Shown here piece after piece: positions 8,662 to 17,052 of a DNA stretch of 64,000 bases. The notes under the pieces are model-generated. The model made no database searches and was not told the DNA's origin. It was given only the letters and a program-made list of their open reading frames with translations. The DNA lies in NCBI RefSeq assembly GCF_003626595.1, contig NZ_RBAK01000008.1, positions 1-64,000 of the forward strand, read 5' to 3'. Positions within the stretch are counted from its first letter, which is position 1, and every line of letters starts with the position of its first letter. Position numbers and translations under genes: made by a program. Origin of the DNA: Micromonospora endolithica. GTDB lineage: Bacteria > Actinomycetota > Actinomycetes > Mycobacteriales > Micromonosporaceae.

Positions 8662-9128
8662 CCCATCCTGGATCGACTCGGCCCCCTGGAAGTCAGGGTG
8701 TCCGCGCCGGGCCGATGCCCCGACTTCCGTGATCCCGAGTGGATCAGCGGGCCGGGGTGCAGGCATCGCCGCGGAGGCTGTCGATCTGATGTCGCAGATG
8801 AATCGCGCCATCCCGGCCGGCGCCCGGCCCCTGCGTCCCGATCCCCCGCCGTGACGTCACCGGTGGCTCAGCTCGACAGGAGACGGGACGCGCACACCGG
8901 CACCCGGGCCGCCCGCGACGAGCGGCACACCGGCCCGGCCGCCCGCCGCCCGCCCGCAGACCGCCGAGTGCGAAATCCGTTGCCAAGGCGATGGTCACGC
9001 TCTGAATCCGTCGCTCGCAGCTCATATTGCCACCGATACCACTTGCCTTCTGGGTCGGGGCTGTGGGATAACCGTGGGCAGAGCGGCCGGTGTCACCCCT
9101 GCCCGGCCCGAGACCCGATGGGGCTGAC
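8662..9128. promoter_or_regulatory. Intergenic region between lrp and the aminotransferase
   Basis: This 467-base region has no credible gene. Near its left end 8688-8698 and 8718-8728 form an 11-bp stem with one mismatch, a likely terminator for lrp. The right half contains CGAAATCCGTTGCC (8971-8984) and TGAATCCGTCGC (9003-9014), two related motifs about 30 bases apart that also resemble the element upstream of potD. A relatively AT-richer patch follows at about 9020-9045. I read it as the regulated aminotransferase promoter. Confidence 0.4.
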
Positions 9129-10475
9129 ATGGCCAACGCCACCGACCACCTCTGGATGCACTTCACCCGGATGGCGAGCTACTCCGCCGGCGAGGTGCCG
9201 ACCATCGTCCGCGGCGAGGGCGCGTACGTCTGGGATTCCCAGGGGCGTCGTTACCTGGACGGGCTCGCCGGGCTCTTCGTCGTCAACGCCGGCCACGGCC
9301 GCACCGAGCTGGCCGAGGCCGCCGCCAAACAGGCCGCCGAGCTGGCCTACTTCCCGCTGTGGTCGTACGCCCATCCGACCGCCGTCGAGCTGGCCGAGAA
9401 GATCGCCGCACTGGCCCCCGGCGACCTGAACCGGGTCTTCTTCACCACCGGCGGCTCGGAGGCGGTCGAGGCGGCGTGGAAGCTCGCCCGGGCCTACTTC
9501 AAGCGCACCGGCAAGCCGAACAAGCACAAGGTGGTCAGCCGCTACATCGCCTACCACGGCACCTCGATGGGCGCGCTGTCGATCACCGGCCTACCCGGCA
9601 TCAAGAGCGACTTCGAGCCGCTGGTGCCGGGCGGCATCAAGGTGCCGAACACCAACTTCTACCGCGCCCCCGAGCACGGCGACTCCGCCGAGGCGTTCGG
9701 CCGGTGGGCCGCCGAGGAGATCGGCCGGGCCATCGAGCGCGAGGGGCCGGACACCGTCGCCGCCGTGTTCCTGGAGCCGGTGCAGAACTCCGGCGGCTGC
9801 TTCCCGCCGCCGCCCGGCTACTTCGAGCGGGTCCGGGAGATCTGCGACGCGTACGACGTGCTGCTCGTCTCCGACGAGGTGATCTGCTCCTGGGGACGGC
9901 TCGGGGAGTACTTCGGCGCGGTCCGCTACGGCTACCAGCCGGACATCATCACCACCGCCAAGGGCATCACCTCCGGTTACGCCCCGCTCGGCGCGATGAT
10001 CGCCAGCGAGCGCCTGATGGAGCCGTTTCTCACCGAGACCGGCATGTTCGCCCACGGGGTGACCTTCGGCGGGCACCCGGTCTCCTGCGCGGTGGCGCTG
10101 GCGAACCTGGAGGTCTTCGCCCGCGAGGACCTGATCGGGCACGTACGCGCCAACGAGGACGCCTTCCGGTCCACCCTGGAGAAGCTGTACGACCTGCCGA
10201 TCGTCGGCGACGTCCGCGGCGACGGCTACTTCTACGGCATCGAACTGGTCAAGGACAAGACGACGAGGGCGACCTTCGACGAGGCGGAGTCCGAGCGGCT
10301 GCTGCGCGGTTTCCTGTCCACCGCCCTGTTCCAGGCCGGCCTCTACTGCCGCGCCGACGACCGGGGCGACCCGGTGGTGCAGCTCGCCCCGCCGCTGATC
10401 GCCGAGCAGCGGCAGTTCGACGAGATCGAGCAGATCCTGCGGGCCGTCCTCACCGAGGCGTGGTCCCGCCTCTGA
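9129..10475 (+). CDS. Class III PLP aminotransferase (polyamine/omega-amino acid type)
   Basis: A 448-residue class III aminotransferase. Typical landmarks are GLAGLFVVNAGHGR near the N-terminus, FFTTGGSEAVEAAWK for cofactor phosphate binding, the aspartate of SDEVICSWGR, and the PLP lysine K278 in TTAKGITSGYAPLGA. These enzymes move amino groups from omega-amines such as putrescine, or from beta-alanine/GABA, to pyruvate or 2-oxoglutarate. The ATG is preferred because the longer frame runs into a low-complexity promoter stretch. Its position beside lrp and the polyamine operon suggests a putrescine or diamine:pyruvate aminotransferase, but exact substrate is inference. Confidence 0.82.
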   Translation: MANATDHLWMHFTRMASYSAGEVPTIVRGEGAYVWDSQGRRYLDGLAGLFVVNAGHGRTELAEAAAKQAAELAYFPLWSYAHPTAVELAEKIAALAPGDLNRVFFTTGGSEAVEAAWKLARAYFKRTGKPNKHKVVSRYIAYHGTSMGALSITGLPGIKSDFEPLVPGGIKVPNTNFYRAPEHGDSAEAFGRWAAEEIGRAIEREGPDTVAAVFLEPVQNSGGCFPPPPGYFERVREICDAYDVLLVSDEVICSWGRLGEYFGAVRYGYQPDIITTAKGITSGYAPLGAMIASERLMEPFLTETGMFAHGVTFGGHPVSCAVALANLEVFAREDLIGHVRANEDAFRSTLEKLYDLPIVGDVRGDGYFYGIELVKDKTTRATFDEAESERLLRGFLSTALFQAGLYCRADDRGDPVVQLAPPLIAEQRQFDEIEQILRAVLTEAWSRL

Positions 10476-10501
10476 CCCCCACCCGCCCGACGGCGGGGTC
10501 A
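10473..10501. terminator. Bidirectional terminator hairpin
   Basis: TGACCCC (10473-10479) pairs with GGGGTCA (10495-10501), and an alternative CCCGCC/GGCGGG pairing lies inside. It sits between the convergent aminotransferase and DUF3499 genes and overlaps both stop codons. The loop is GC-rich and there is no U-tract, as is usual in this group. Confidence 0.45.
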
Positions 10502-10879
10502 GTGGTTGGGGGGGATCACCCGGAGGTGGCCCCGGCGGCCCGTCTGGGGGGCGCCGGGGGGTTGGTTGTGGTGGTGCTGGTCGTCCTCGGGTGGGCGGGG
10601 AGTGATCGGGCGGGCCGCCTCGCGGACCGCCTCGGCCAGGGCCACCAGGTCGTCCGTGGTGGGCGGCGGGGGCTCGAACTCGCCCTCGTGGCGGACCACG
10701 TCCCAGCCCCGGGGTGCGGTGAGGCTCCGGGCGTGCGGTTCGCAGAGGTCGTACGTGTGCGGCTCCGCGAAGGCGGCCAGCGGGCCCACCACGGCGGTCG
10801 ACTCGTTGTAGACATAGGTCAATGTGGCGACCGCTTGCCGGGGGCAGCCGTTACGGGAGCAGCGCCGTGGTGACCTCAC
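10499..10879 (-). CDS. DUF3499 family protein
   Basis: A 126-residue actinobacterial protein of unknown function. The N-terminal half matches my memory of DUF3499: RSPRRCSRNGC, then TYVYNESTAVVGPLA and EPHTYDLCEPHA. Cysteines at 7, 12 and 46 and a nearby histidine at 49 look like a small metal-binding knuckle. The C-terminus is proline- and histidine-rich and poorly conserved. The GTG is preceded by TACCCT with a seven-base gap, a leaderless-promoter pattern. The neighbour order (DUF3499, DUF1025, WhiB) is the same as Rv3258c-Rv3260c in M. tuberculosis, which supports a real gene. Confidence 0.82.
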   Translation of the reverse strand: MRSPRRCSRNGCPRQAVATLTYVYNESTAVVGPLAAFAEPHTYDLCEPHARSLTAPRGWDVVRHEGEFEPPPPTTDDLVALAEAVREAARPITPRPPEDDQHHHNQPPGAPQTGRRGHLRVIPPNH

Positions 10880-11033
10880 GTGCGGCAGGGTATCTCCAAT
10901 ACCGGCTCCGCCGCATCGCTTCGCGTTGCGACACGCCCGTCACGGTGATCACAATTCGGCGCCCCGGAGGTCGGCGCGCCAGCCGGTCGCCGCTGCCGTG
11001 GGCCGGGGCCGGCCGGGGGCTACCCTGTGCCTC

Positions 11034-11483
11034 ATGGGAAGCCCGGAACACCGTCGCCCCGGCTCGGGTCGGCGCGTACGCCGCGACCGGCACGGCCGTG
11101 GCCTGCGCGGGCGGCTGGTGCCGGCGACGGTGCCGCTGGCGCGTACCAAGGCGGAGATCTTCGACGACCTGGTGCTGGACACCGTCGAGACCCTGGAGCG
11201 ACGCTTCGCCAAGGAGCTGGCGGGCGTCGAGTTCGCGGTCGAGGACGTGCCGCCGGACCTGAACGTGTACGACTCCGACGTGCTGGAGGACGGCGAGGTC
11301 CCGCTGGCGCGGCTGCTCCCCGGCCGGCCGGGCCGGCAGGAGGTGCCGCCCCGGATCGTGCTCTATCGCCGCCCGCTGGAGTTCCGGGCGATGGACCGTG
11401 AGGACCTCGCCGACCTCGTCCACGACGTCATCATCGAGCAGGTGGCGAACCTGCTCGGCGTCGACCCCGACGAACTGGCCTGA
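11034..11483 (+). CDS. Metallopeptidase-like (DUF1025/zincin-like) protein, divergent active site
   Basis: A 149-residue protein of the zincin-like family PF06262. It opens with a basic tail (GSGRRVRRDRHGRGLRG), then FDDLVLDTVETLERRFAKEL and GVEFAVEDVPPDL, both typical of the family. Where bacterial members outside actinobacteria carry HExxH, this one has VHDVIIEQVANLLGV: the glutamate remains but both zinc histidines are missing, so peptidase activity is doubtful. TACCCT lies seven bases before the ATG, suggesting a leaderless transcript divergent from DUF3499. Function unknown. Confidence 0.8.
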   Translation: MGSPEHRRPGSGRRVRRDRHGRGLRGRLVPATVPLARTKAEIFDDLVLDTVETLERRFAKELAGVEFAVEDVPPDLNVYDSDVLEDGEVPLARLLPGRPGRQEVPPRIVLYRRPLEFRAMDREDLADLVHDVIIEQVANLLGVDPDELA

Positions 11484-11542
11484 GACCGGAGGCCCACCGG
11501 TCCGGACCGGGCGGCCCCCACCACCCCGGCCCGGCACCGCGC

Positions 11543-11803
11543 TCAGGCGACGCGCCGCTTGAGCTTCCGCCGCTCCCGCTCGGAGAGTCCACCCCAGATG
11601 CCGAACCGCTCGTCGTGGCCGAGAGCGTATTCCAGGCATTCCGTCTTCACCTCGCAACGCGAGCAGATGCGCTTCGCCTCGCGGGTCGAGCCGCCCTTCT
11701 CGGGAAAGAACGCCTCCGGATCGGTCTGCGAGCACAGTGCCCGCTCCTGCCACTCCGGCGCGTTTCCGAGCAGGTCGGCCACCTCAAGCTGGCCGTCCAT
11801 CAA
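11543..11803 (-). CDS. whiB: WhiB-family iron-sulfur regulator (WhiB/WhmD type)
   Basis: An 86-residue Wbl protein. Four cysteines at 24, 47, 50 and 56 (C-X22-CxxC-X5-C) would bind a 4Fe-4S cluster, and GIWGG at 68-72 plus the basic tail RERRKLKRR form the sigma-factor/DNA contact part. The sequence EAFFPEKGGSTREAKRIC is characteristic of WhiB of Streptomyces (WhiB2/WhmD in mycobacteria), which acts with WhiA in sporulation septation and cell division. Synteny with fbiA/fbiB and DUF3499 supports this orthology. A second ATG one codon in is an equally good start. Its promoter appears to carry a palindromic operator. Confidence 0.9.
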   Translation of the reverse strand: MMDGQLEVADLLGNAPEWQERALCSQTDPEAFFPEKGGSTREAKRICSRCEVKTECLEYALGHDERFGIWGGLSERERRKLKRRVA

Positions 11804-12215
11804 TTGCCTCCTTGTCGCGCACCGGCGTCATCGCCGCTGCAACCCCCCACGCGAAAGGCGTGCGTGTCCGTCCGGTCCGGATTTGTTGCGTTCCGTGCGA
11901 ACAACCCCATTCAAATTACACGCGTGTAATGCGTGCGCCGTCAAGCCAATCTTGATAATGGAGTCGCCCTCCCGACACGCCCGGGCGGCCACCCGACCAC
12001 CCGGCCCTCGCAACCTGCCCTATCGATTCAGACCCCGGCCGAGTAACGCCCTCTCCGGCGAGTTGCGCGAGTTTTCTCCTGTGGCGACCGCCCGGTGACG
12101 TACCGTGACGGGTCGACAACGACATCGGAACGCCGTCCACCGAGATCGTTGATCTTGGTGGGGCACAGGTTAACGCGCCACGCGGCGAACCGCTCGTCGA
12201 GCCGCCAACGCCGAA
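11804..12215. promoter_or_regulatory. whiB upstream region, gene-free
   Basis: About 410 bases without a credible gene. It holds the candidate whiB promoter around 11915-11944 and is clearly more AT-rich near 11880-11960 than its surroundings. The part from 12000 to 12200 shows no feature I can name; short frames on both strands there lack ribosome sites and typical codon bias. Confidence 0.5.
11915..11944 (-). promoter_or_regulatory. whiB promoter with 16-bp perfect palindrome over the -10
   Basis: On the minus strand TTGACG (11939-11944) is followed after 18 bases by TGTAAT (11915-11920). These fit a -35 and -10, which places the start roughly 100 bases ahead of whiB. The palindrome ATTACACGCGTGTAAT (11915-11930) covers the -10 entirely, so a dimeric repressor bound there would block the promoter. 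The regulator is not identified. Confidence 0.5.
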
Positions 12216-12246
12216 CGCGCCCCGTCCACACTGTGGACGGGGCGCG
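12216..12246 (-). terminator. Strong terminator hairpin
   Basis: CGCGCCCCGTCCAC (12216-12229) and GTGGACGGGGCGCG (12233-12246) are perfect 14-bp arms with a three-base loop. It lies just downstream of the small gene ending at 12268 and would end the DUF4331 cluster transcript. Confidence 0.75.
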
Positions 12247-12267
12247 GTGGCCAGGGAGGCGGACCGG

Positions 12268-12603
12268 TCAGCCGGGTGTGCGCGGAGCGCTGCTCGGCCA
12301 GGCGAACTCGGCGATCACGCCGCCGGTGACGGCGACCGTTCCGGCCGGTGTGGTGTCGTCCCACCAGACGGTATAGACGCCGGCCGGCAGTTCCGGGTAG
12401 ACGGCACTGTGGAACGTGCCGTCCTGCACCCGGCGCTCCCGCACCGCCGAGTGGGTACGCGGCTCGTCGGCCCGACCGACCTCGATCTCCCGACCGTGCT
12501 GGTCGCGTCCGGTGTAGATGATCAACGCACCGGTGTCGCCGCCGATGTCGAGGACGACGCTGCCGGTCTCCGACGGCCCGTACGCGTGCTCGTGGCTGTG
12601 CAT
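12268..12603 (-). CDS. Small conserved-looking protein linked to DUF4331
   Basis: A 111-residue soluble protein that I do not recognise with certainty. It begins HSHEHAYGPSETGSVVLDIGGDTGALIIYT, reads as mostly beta strand, and contains GREIEVGRAD and PAGVYTVWWDDTTPAG, suggesting a small beta-sandwich. There is no signal peptide or membrane segment. A GGAGG ribosome site precedes the ATG by five bases. It follows the DUF4331 gene by 16 bases and is surely co-transcribed with it. Confidence 0.7.
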   Translation of the reverse strand: MHSHEHAYGPSETGSVVLDIGGDTGALIIYTGRDQHGREIEVGRADEPRTHSAVRERRVQDGTFHSAVYPELPAGVYTVWWDDTTPAGTVAVTGGVIAEFAWPSSAPRTPG

Positions 12604-12619
12604 GACGACCTCCGACGGG

Positions 12620-14014
12620 TCAGGCCGGGACGGGCGGGTTGTTGAACCCGTCGTACGGCGTACCGAGGTAGGGGAACTTGCCGAGGAACGGCGCGGTCAC
12701 GTCGGCCGCGCTCAAGCCCGGGGTGACCGCCGCCGCGGCGGCGTCCGGTCGGAACGCCCGGTCCACCAGCGGCACGGTCAGCCCGGCGACGGCCCGCAAC
12801 GCGATGCTGACCACGTCGTCGGTCACCCGGCGGCCGTTCGGGAAGCCGGCCAGGTCGCCGCCGAGCACGCCGAACCGGTTGGGCTCGCGGGTCGGCGGGA
12901 TCGCCGTGTTCAGCCGCAGCATGTCGGCCTGGAGGTCGCCGGTGGCGTTGGTGAAGCCGTCGATCAGGCCGGCCGGGATTCCGGTGAGGAGGATCGCGAC
13001 CAGGTCGGCGCGGGCCTTCCCGGACTTGTTCAGCGCGGCCAGGTTGGGAAAGACGTCCGGGTAGAGCACCGGCAGCAACGCGGCCAGCTCCGGCTGCTCG
13101 ACGAACGTCGCGAACCGCTTGTCCTCCGACGGTGGCAGCGTGTTCCACTCGTCCTTGCGGGACATCGGCACGATGACCTCGTTGAACAACGGGTTGCCCA
13201 GCCGGGACACCTGCGTGAAGGGTCCGGCGGCGGTGTCCGCCGCGCCCCGGTCACCGAGCACCCGCACCTGGCGGCGGGACGCCGTCGTCCACACCCCGAT
13301 CACCGAGGCGGCGTCGCCGACCGCGTACCGGTCGGCCTTGCGGCGCACCTTGTCCAGCGGCACCTGCACGGCGATGCTGTGCACGTTCATCCGGTCGGTG
13401 GCGTTGACCGGCTCCCCCTCCGCCTTGAAGATCTTCTTCCCGGCGACGTGCAACTGCTGGAACGGCCGCAACGTGCCGAGGTCGAAGATGGCGCCGAGGT
13501 CGACGAAGAAGCCGTCCGCCCGCTGCCCGGCGAAGACCCGCTCGCCCGTGGAGAGCGAGTACGTCGCCTGCCGCACGAGTTCGGCGTACCTCGGGGTGGA
13601 CAGCGGGCCGACGTTGCACGGCGGGCAGGGCAGCTTGTGGGCCAGCCGGTGCTCCCGGCCGTCGGCGACGCGGGTCAGGCTGTAGAACTGCCGGCGGTTC
13701 CAGTTCTCGCTGTCCAGCGAGTCGATCGGCCCGGTGTTGTAGAGAAAACTGTTCGCGTTCGTGATCTCGGTGGTGAATTCGAAACGGTACGTGACGTCCG
13801 CCCGCCCGTCGCCGTTGTTGTCGATATTGATCTCGTACCGCACGTCGTCGCCGAACTCGAAGAAGTTCGGGCCACCCGACGGCAACTGCAACGGCACGTA
13901 GTTGGCGATCAGCGTGACCGAGTCGGGACGGTCCGGGCTGACGAAGGCGTACAGGTCGGACGAGTCGGCGACCGGATCCTTGGCGATTTCCGGCGCCTCG
14001 CGGTGCGAAGACAT
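12620..14014 (-). CDS. DUF4331 domain-containing protein
   Basis: A 464-residue protein of the DUF4331 family. It starts SSHREAPEIAKDPVADSSDLYAF, the usual family opening, and contains INIDNNGDGRADVTYRFEF, an aspartate/asparagine-rich loop resembling a calcium-binding repeat. CPPCNVG near residue 130 offers a cysteine pair. It ends with FLGKFPYLGTPYDGFNNPP. The biochemical role of the family is unknown to me. No signal peptide is present although many relatives are exported. A GAGGTGG ribosome site fixes the ATG. It forms a cluster with the Tat-signal protein upstream and the small protein downstream. Confidence 0.88.
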   Translation of the reverse strand: MSSHREAPEIAKDPVADSSDLYAFVSPDRPDSVTLIANYVPLQLPSGGPNFFEFGDDVRYEINIDNNGDGRADVTYRFEFTTEITNANSFLYNTGPIDSLDSENWNRRQFYSLTRVADGREHRLAHKLPCPPCNVGPLSTPRYAELVRQATYSLSTGERVFAGQRADGFFVDLGAIFDLGTLRPFQQLHVAGKKIFKAEGEPVNATDRMNVHSIAVQVPLDKVRRKADRYAVGDAASVIGVWTTASRRQVRVLGDRGAADTAAGPFTQVSRLGNPLFNEVIVPMSRKDEWNTLPPSEDKRFATFVEQPELAALLPVLYPDVFPNLAALNKSGKARADLVAILLTGIPAGLIDGFTNATGDLQADMLRLNTAIPPTREPNRFGVLGGDLAGFPNGRRVTDDVVSIALRAVAGLTVPLVDRAFRPDAAAAAVTPGLSAADVTAPFLGKFPYLGTPYDGFNNPPVPA

Positions 14015-14105
14015 GGCGCAGCCACCTCACTGAGCGAAAGAGGAATCCCGGGACCGGCGTCGAGAGCCCCCGCCGGACCGGACGAGGAAGGAGGACGGGT
14101 CGGCG

Positions 14106-14384
14106 TCAGCGCCGGGCGGCGCGCCGCAGCCGGTCCGCCAGGCCGCGGTCGCGTACCTCGATGCGGGACGTGCCGACGAAGACGTCCATGGTCCCCGAGT
14201 CGGCGTCGCGGAGGTGGACCACGATCGGGTCGTCGGCGTCGCCCGCCGCCCCCGGGGCGTTCTGCGCGGCGGACAGGCCGGGCACGGTGAGGGCGGCCGC
14301 GCCGAGCGTGGCGCTGGCCGCCGCGGTCAACGTCTGCCGGCGGGTCAGTCGCGGCCAGGGCCGCTTCCGCTGATCAGTGGTCAT
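14106..14384 (-). CDS. Small Tat-signal secreted protein
   Basis: A 92-residue protein beginning MTTDQRKRPWPRLTRRQTLT, followed by an alanine-rich hydrophobic stretch ending near PGLSAAQNA. This is a twin-arginine signal peptide with an A-X-A-like cleavage site around residue 42. The short mature part (VVHLRDADSGTMDVFVGTSRIEVRD) looks like one small beta domain. A longer in-frame start would bury the signal and is rejected. It precedes the DUF4331 gene by 91 bases on the same strand and may be a secreted or redox-linked partner. Function unknown. Confidence 0.65.
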   Translation of the reverse strand: MTTDQRKRPWPRLTRRQTLTAAASATLGAAALTVPGLSAAQNAPGAAGDADDPIVVHLRDADSGTMDVFVGTSRIEVRDRGLADRLRRAARR

Positions 14385-14470
14385 GGGCAACCTTTCCGGC
14401 GGCGGCGCGTGACGCGCCCGCGAGCACGATCGCGGGGACCGGCGACGTCCGCCCACCCCGCGAGGGGACG

Positions 14471-14502
14471 CCGGCGGCGGTCCTCGCCGCAACCGCCGCC
14501 GG
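14471..14502 (-). terminator. Terminator hairpin after fbiC
   Basis: CCGGCGGCGGT (14471-14481) and ACCGCCGCCGG (14492-14502) are perfect 11-bp arms with a ten-base loop, about 40 bases past the fbiC stop. Confidence 0.6.
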
Positions 14503-14541
14503 CACGCACTGGTACGGTCGGCGACGGGGAAAGGTTCGACA

Positions 14542-17052
14542 CTAGGCCGGAGCGTGACCGTACGCGGTCGTCCGCTTGCGCGCCGGACGTCCGGCGGCCT
14601 TCGCGATGGTGACCAACTGCTCCTCGGTACGCGCCGAGCCGTTGCCGGAGCCGGCCATCCGGGAGATCGTCTCCTCCATCAGCGTGCCACCCAGGTCGTT
14701 GCAGCCGCCCCGCAGCATCGCCACGGTGCCCTCGTCGCCCAGCTTGACCCACGAGCACTGGATGTTCGGGATCCGGCCGTGCAGCAGCAACCGGGACATC
14801 GCGTGCACCACCCGGTTCTCCCGCCAGGTCGGGCCCGGCCGGGCGATGCCGGCCAGGTAGATGGGAGCGTTGGTGTGCACGAACGGCAGCGCCACGAACT
14901 CGGTGAACCCGCCGGTGCGGCCCTGCACCCCGGCCAGCACCCGGAAGTGCGCGAGCCACTGGCCCGGGTGGTCGACGTGGCCGTACATCATCGTGGAGCT
15001 GGACCGGATGCCCAGCTCGTGCGCCGTGCTCACCACCTCGACCCAGGCGGCGGCCGGCAGTTTGCCCTTGGTGAGCACCCACCGCACGTCGTCGTCGAGG
15101 ATCTCCGCGGCGGTGCCGGGGATGGTGTCCAGGCCCGCCTCGCGCAGGCGGGTCAGCCACTCGCGGACCGGCACGCCGGCCTTGGCGGCGGCGGTGACGA
15201 TCTCCATCGGCGAGAACGCGTGCACGTGCATGCCGGGCACCCGCGCCTTGATCGCCCGGACCAGGTCGGGATAGATCGTGACCGGCAGCTTCGGGTCGAT
15301 GCCGCCCTGGAGGCACACCTCGCTCGCGCCGGCCGCCCACGCCTGCGCGGCCCGGTCGGCCACCTGCTCGACCGAGAGCCGGTACGCGTCGGCGTCCCGC
15401 TCGCGCTGCGCGAACGCGCAGAACCGGCAGCCCACGTAGCAGACGTTGCTGAAGTTGATGTTGCGGTTGACCACGTACGTCACGTCGTCGCCGACGGCGT
15501 CCCGCCGGACGTCGTCGGCCAGCCGGCACAGCGCGTCCAGGGCCGGCCCGTCGGCGGCGAACAGCGCCAACGCCAACGCCTCGTGCCGGGGCTCCAGCAG
15601 CGCCGCCGGGTCGTCGGCCACCAAGCGCAGCCCGGCGCGCAGGTCGTCGTGGCCCGCTCCGGCGGTCGCGCCGGCGGTGACCTTGCCGGCCACCTCCGAC
15701 CAGTCGCCGTAGACGTGGTCGAAGTCGCCCCGCCGGTCCCCGGTCCGCCCGGTGGTGTCGATGGTGGCGTGCAGGTCGGTCCGCCCGCCGTACGCCTCGT
15801 CGGGCTCCTGCCACGGCCGGCCGACCGGGCGGGCGTCGGCCACCGCGAGCCCGGTCTCCGGGTCGGCCAGGGCGGTGACGTGCGGCAGCAGGCGCGGGTC
15901 CAGCCAAGGGTCGCCACCCCGGACGTACTCCGGGTAGATCGTCAACCGCTCCCGCAGGGTGAACCCGGCCTTCGCGGTGTGCGCGGCCAGCTCGTCGAGC
16001 TGCGGCCAGGGGCGCTCCGGGTTCACGTGGTCCGGGGTCAGCGGGGACACCCCGCCCCAGTCGTCGATGCCGGCGCGCAGCAGCAGGTCGTACTCGCCCT
16101 CGATGAGGTTCGGCGGGGCCTGGATGCGGGCCTTCGGGCCGAGCAGGATCCGGGTCACCGCCACCGTCGCGGCGAGGTCGTGCAGCTCGGCGTCGGGCAT
16201 GCCGCGCATCGCGGTGTCCGGCTTGGCGCGGAAGTTCTGCACGATCACCTCCTGGAGGTGGCCGTACTCCCGGTGCGCCCGGCGGATCGCGAAGATCGCG
16301 TCCACCCGCTCGGCCGGCGTCTCACCGATGCCGATGAGGATGCCGGTGGTGAACGGCACGTTCACCCGGCCGGCGTCGTCGAGCACCCGCAGCCGGACCG
16401 CCGGCTCCTTGTCCGGGGAGCCGAAGTGCGGGCCGCCCGGCTCGGACCACAGCCGGGTCGCGGTCGTCTCCAGCATCATGCCCATGCTCGGCGCGACCGG
16501 CTTGAGCCGCTGCAACTCCGCCCACGACAGCACACCCGGGTTCAGGTGCGGCAGCAGGCCGGTCTCCTCCAGCACCGCCACCGCACAGGCGCGCAGATAG
16601 TCCAGCGTGGAGTCGTAGCCCCGCTCGTCCAGCCAACGCCGGGCCGCCGGCCAGCGCTCCTCCGGCCGGTCGCCGAGGGTGAACAGGGCCTCCTTGCAAC
16701 CCTGCGCCGCGCCCGCCCGGGCGATCGCCAGGACCTCCTCCTGCTCCAGGAACGCCGCCGGCAGCCGGTGCGGCACCGTGGCGAAGGTGCAGTAGTGGCA
16801 ACGGTCCCGGCACAGCCGGGTGAGCGGGACGAAGACCTTCTTCGAGTACGTGACCACGCCCGGCCGCCCGGCGGCGACCAACCCGGCGTCGCGGACCGCC
16901 CCGGCTATTTCCAGCAACTCGTCCAGCACCACGCCCCGGGCGGCCAGCAACGCGGTGGCCTCGTCGACGTCCAACGCCCGCCCGGTCGCGGCCCGGCGTA
17001 GTGCCCGCCGCGCGCTGGCGTCGGTCGGACCCGGCACGGTGCGATCAACCAT
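14542..17052 (-). CDS. fbiC: FO synthase FbiC (fused CofG-CofH)
   Basis: An 836-residue bifunctional radical-SAM enzyme that makes the deazaflavin FO of coenzyme F420 from tyrosine and a flavin-pathway uracil intermediate. Each half has its own cluster motif: C81-X3-C85-X2-C88 (CRDRCHYC) in the CofG half and C538-X3-C542-X2-C545 (CYVGCRFC) in the CofH half. The length matches actinobacterial FbiC. The ATG is preceded by TAGGCT and a six-base gap, so the mRNA is probably leaderless. fbiA and fbiB lie about 1.4 kb away on the other strand. Confidence 0.95.
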   Translation of the reverse strand: MVDRTVPGPTDASARRALRRAATGRALDVDEATALLAARGVVLDELLEIAGAVRDAGLVAAGRPGVVTYSKKVFVPLTRLCRDRCHYCTFATVPHRLPAAFLEQEEVLAIARAGAAQGCKEALFTLGDRPEERWPAARRWLDERGYDSTLDYLRACAVAVLEETGLLPHLNPGVLSWAELQRLKPVAPSMGMMLETTATRLWSEPGGPHFGSPDKEPAVRLRVLDDAGRVNVPFTTGILIGIGETPAERVDAIFAIRRAHREYGHLQEVIVQNFRAKPDTAMRGMPDAELHDLAATVAVTRILLGPKARIQAPPNLIEGEYDLLLRAGIDDWGGVSPLTPDHVNPERPWPQLDELAAHTAKAGFTLRERLTIYPEYVRGGDPWLDPRLLPHVTALADPETGLAVADARPVGRPWQEPDEAYGGRTDLHATIDTTGRTGDRRGDFDHVYGDWSEVAGKVTAGATAGAGHDDLRAGLRLVADDPAALLEPRHEALALALFAADGPALDALCRLADDVRRDAVGDDVTYVVNRNINFSNVCYVGCRFCAFAQRERDADAYRLSVEQVADRAAQAWAAGASEVCLQGGIDPKLPVTIYPDLVRAIKARVPGMHVHAFSPMEIVTAAAKAGVPVREWLTRLREAGLDTIPGTAAEILDDDVRWVLTKGKLPAAAWVEVVSTAHELGIRSSSTMMYGHVDHPGQWLAHFRVLAGVQGRTGGFTEFVALPFVHTNAPIYLAGIARPGPTWRENRVVHAMSRLLLHGRIPNIQCSWVKLGDEGTVAMLRGGCNDLGGTLMEETISRMAGSGNGSARTEEQLVTIAKAAGRPARKRTTAYGHAPA

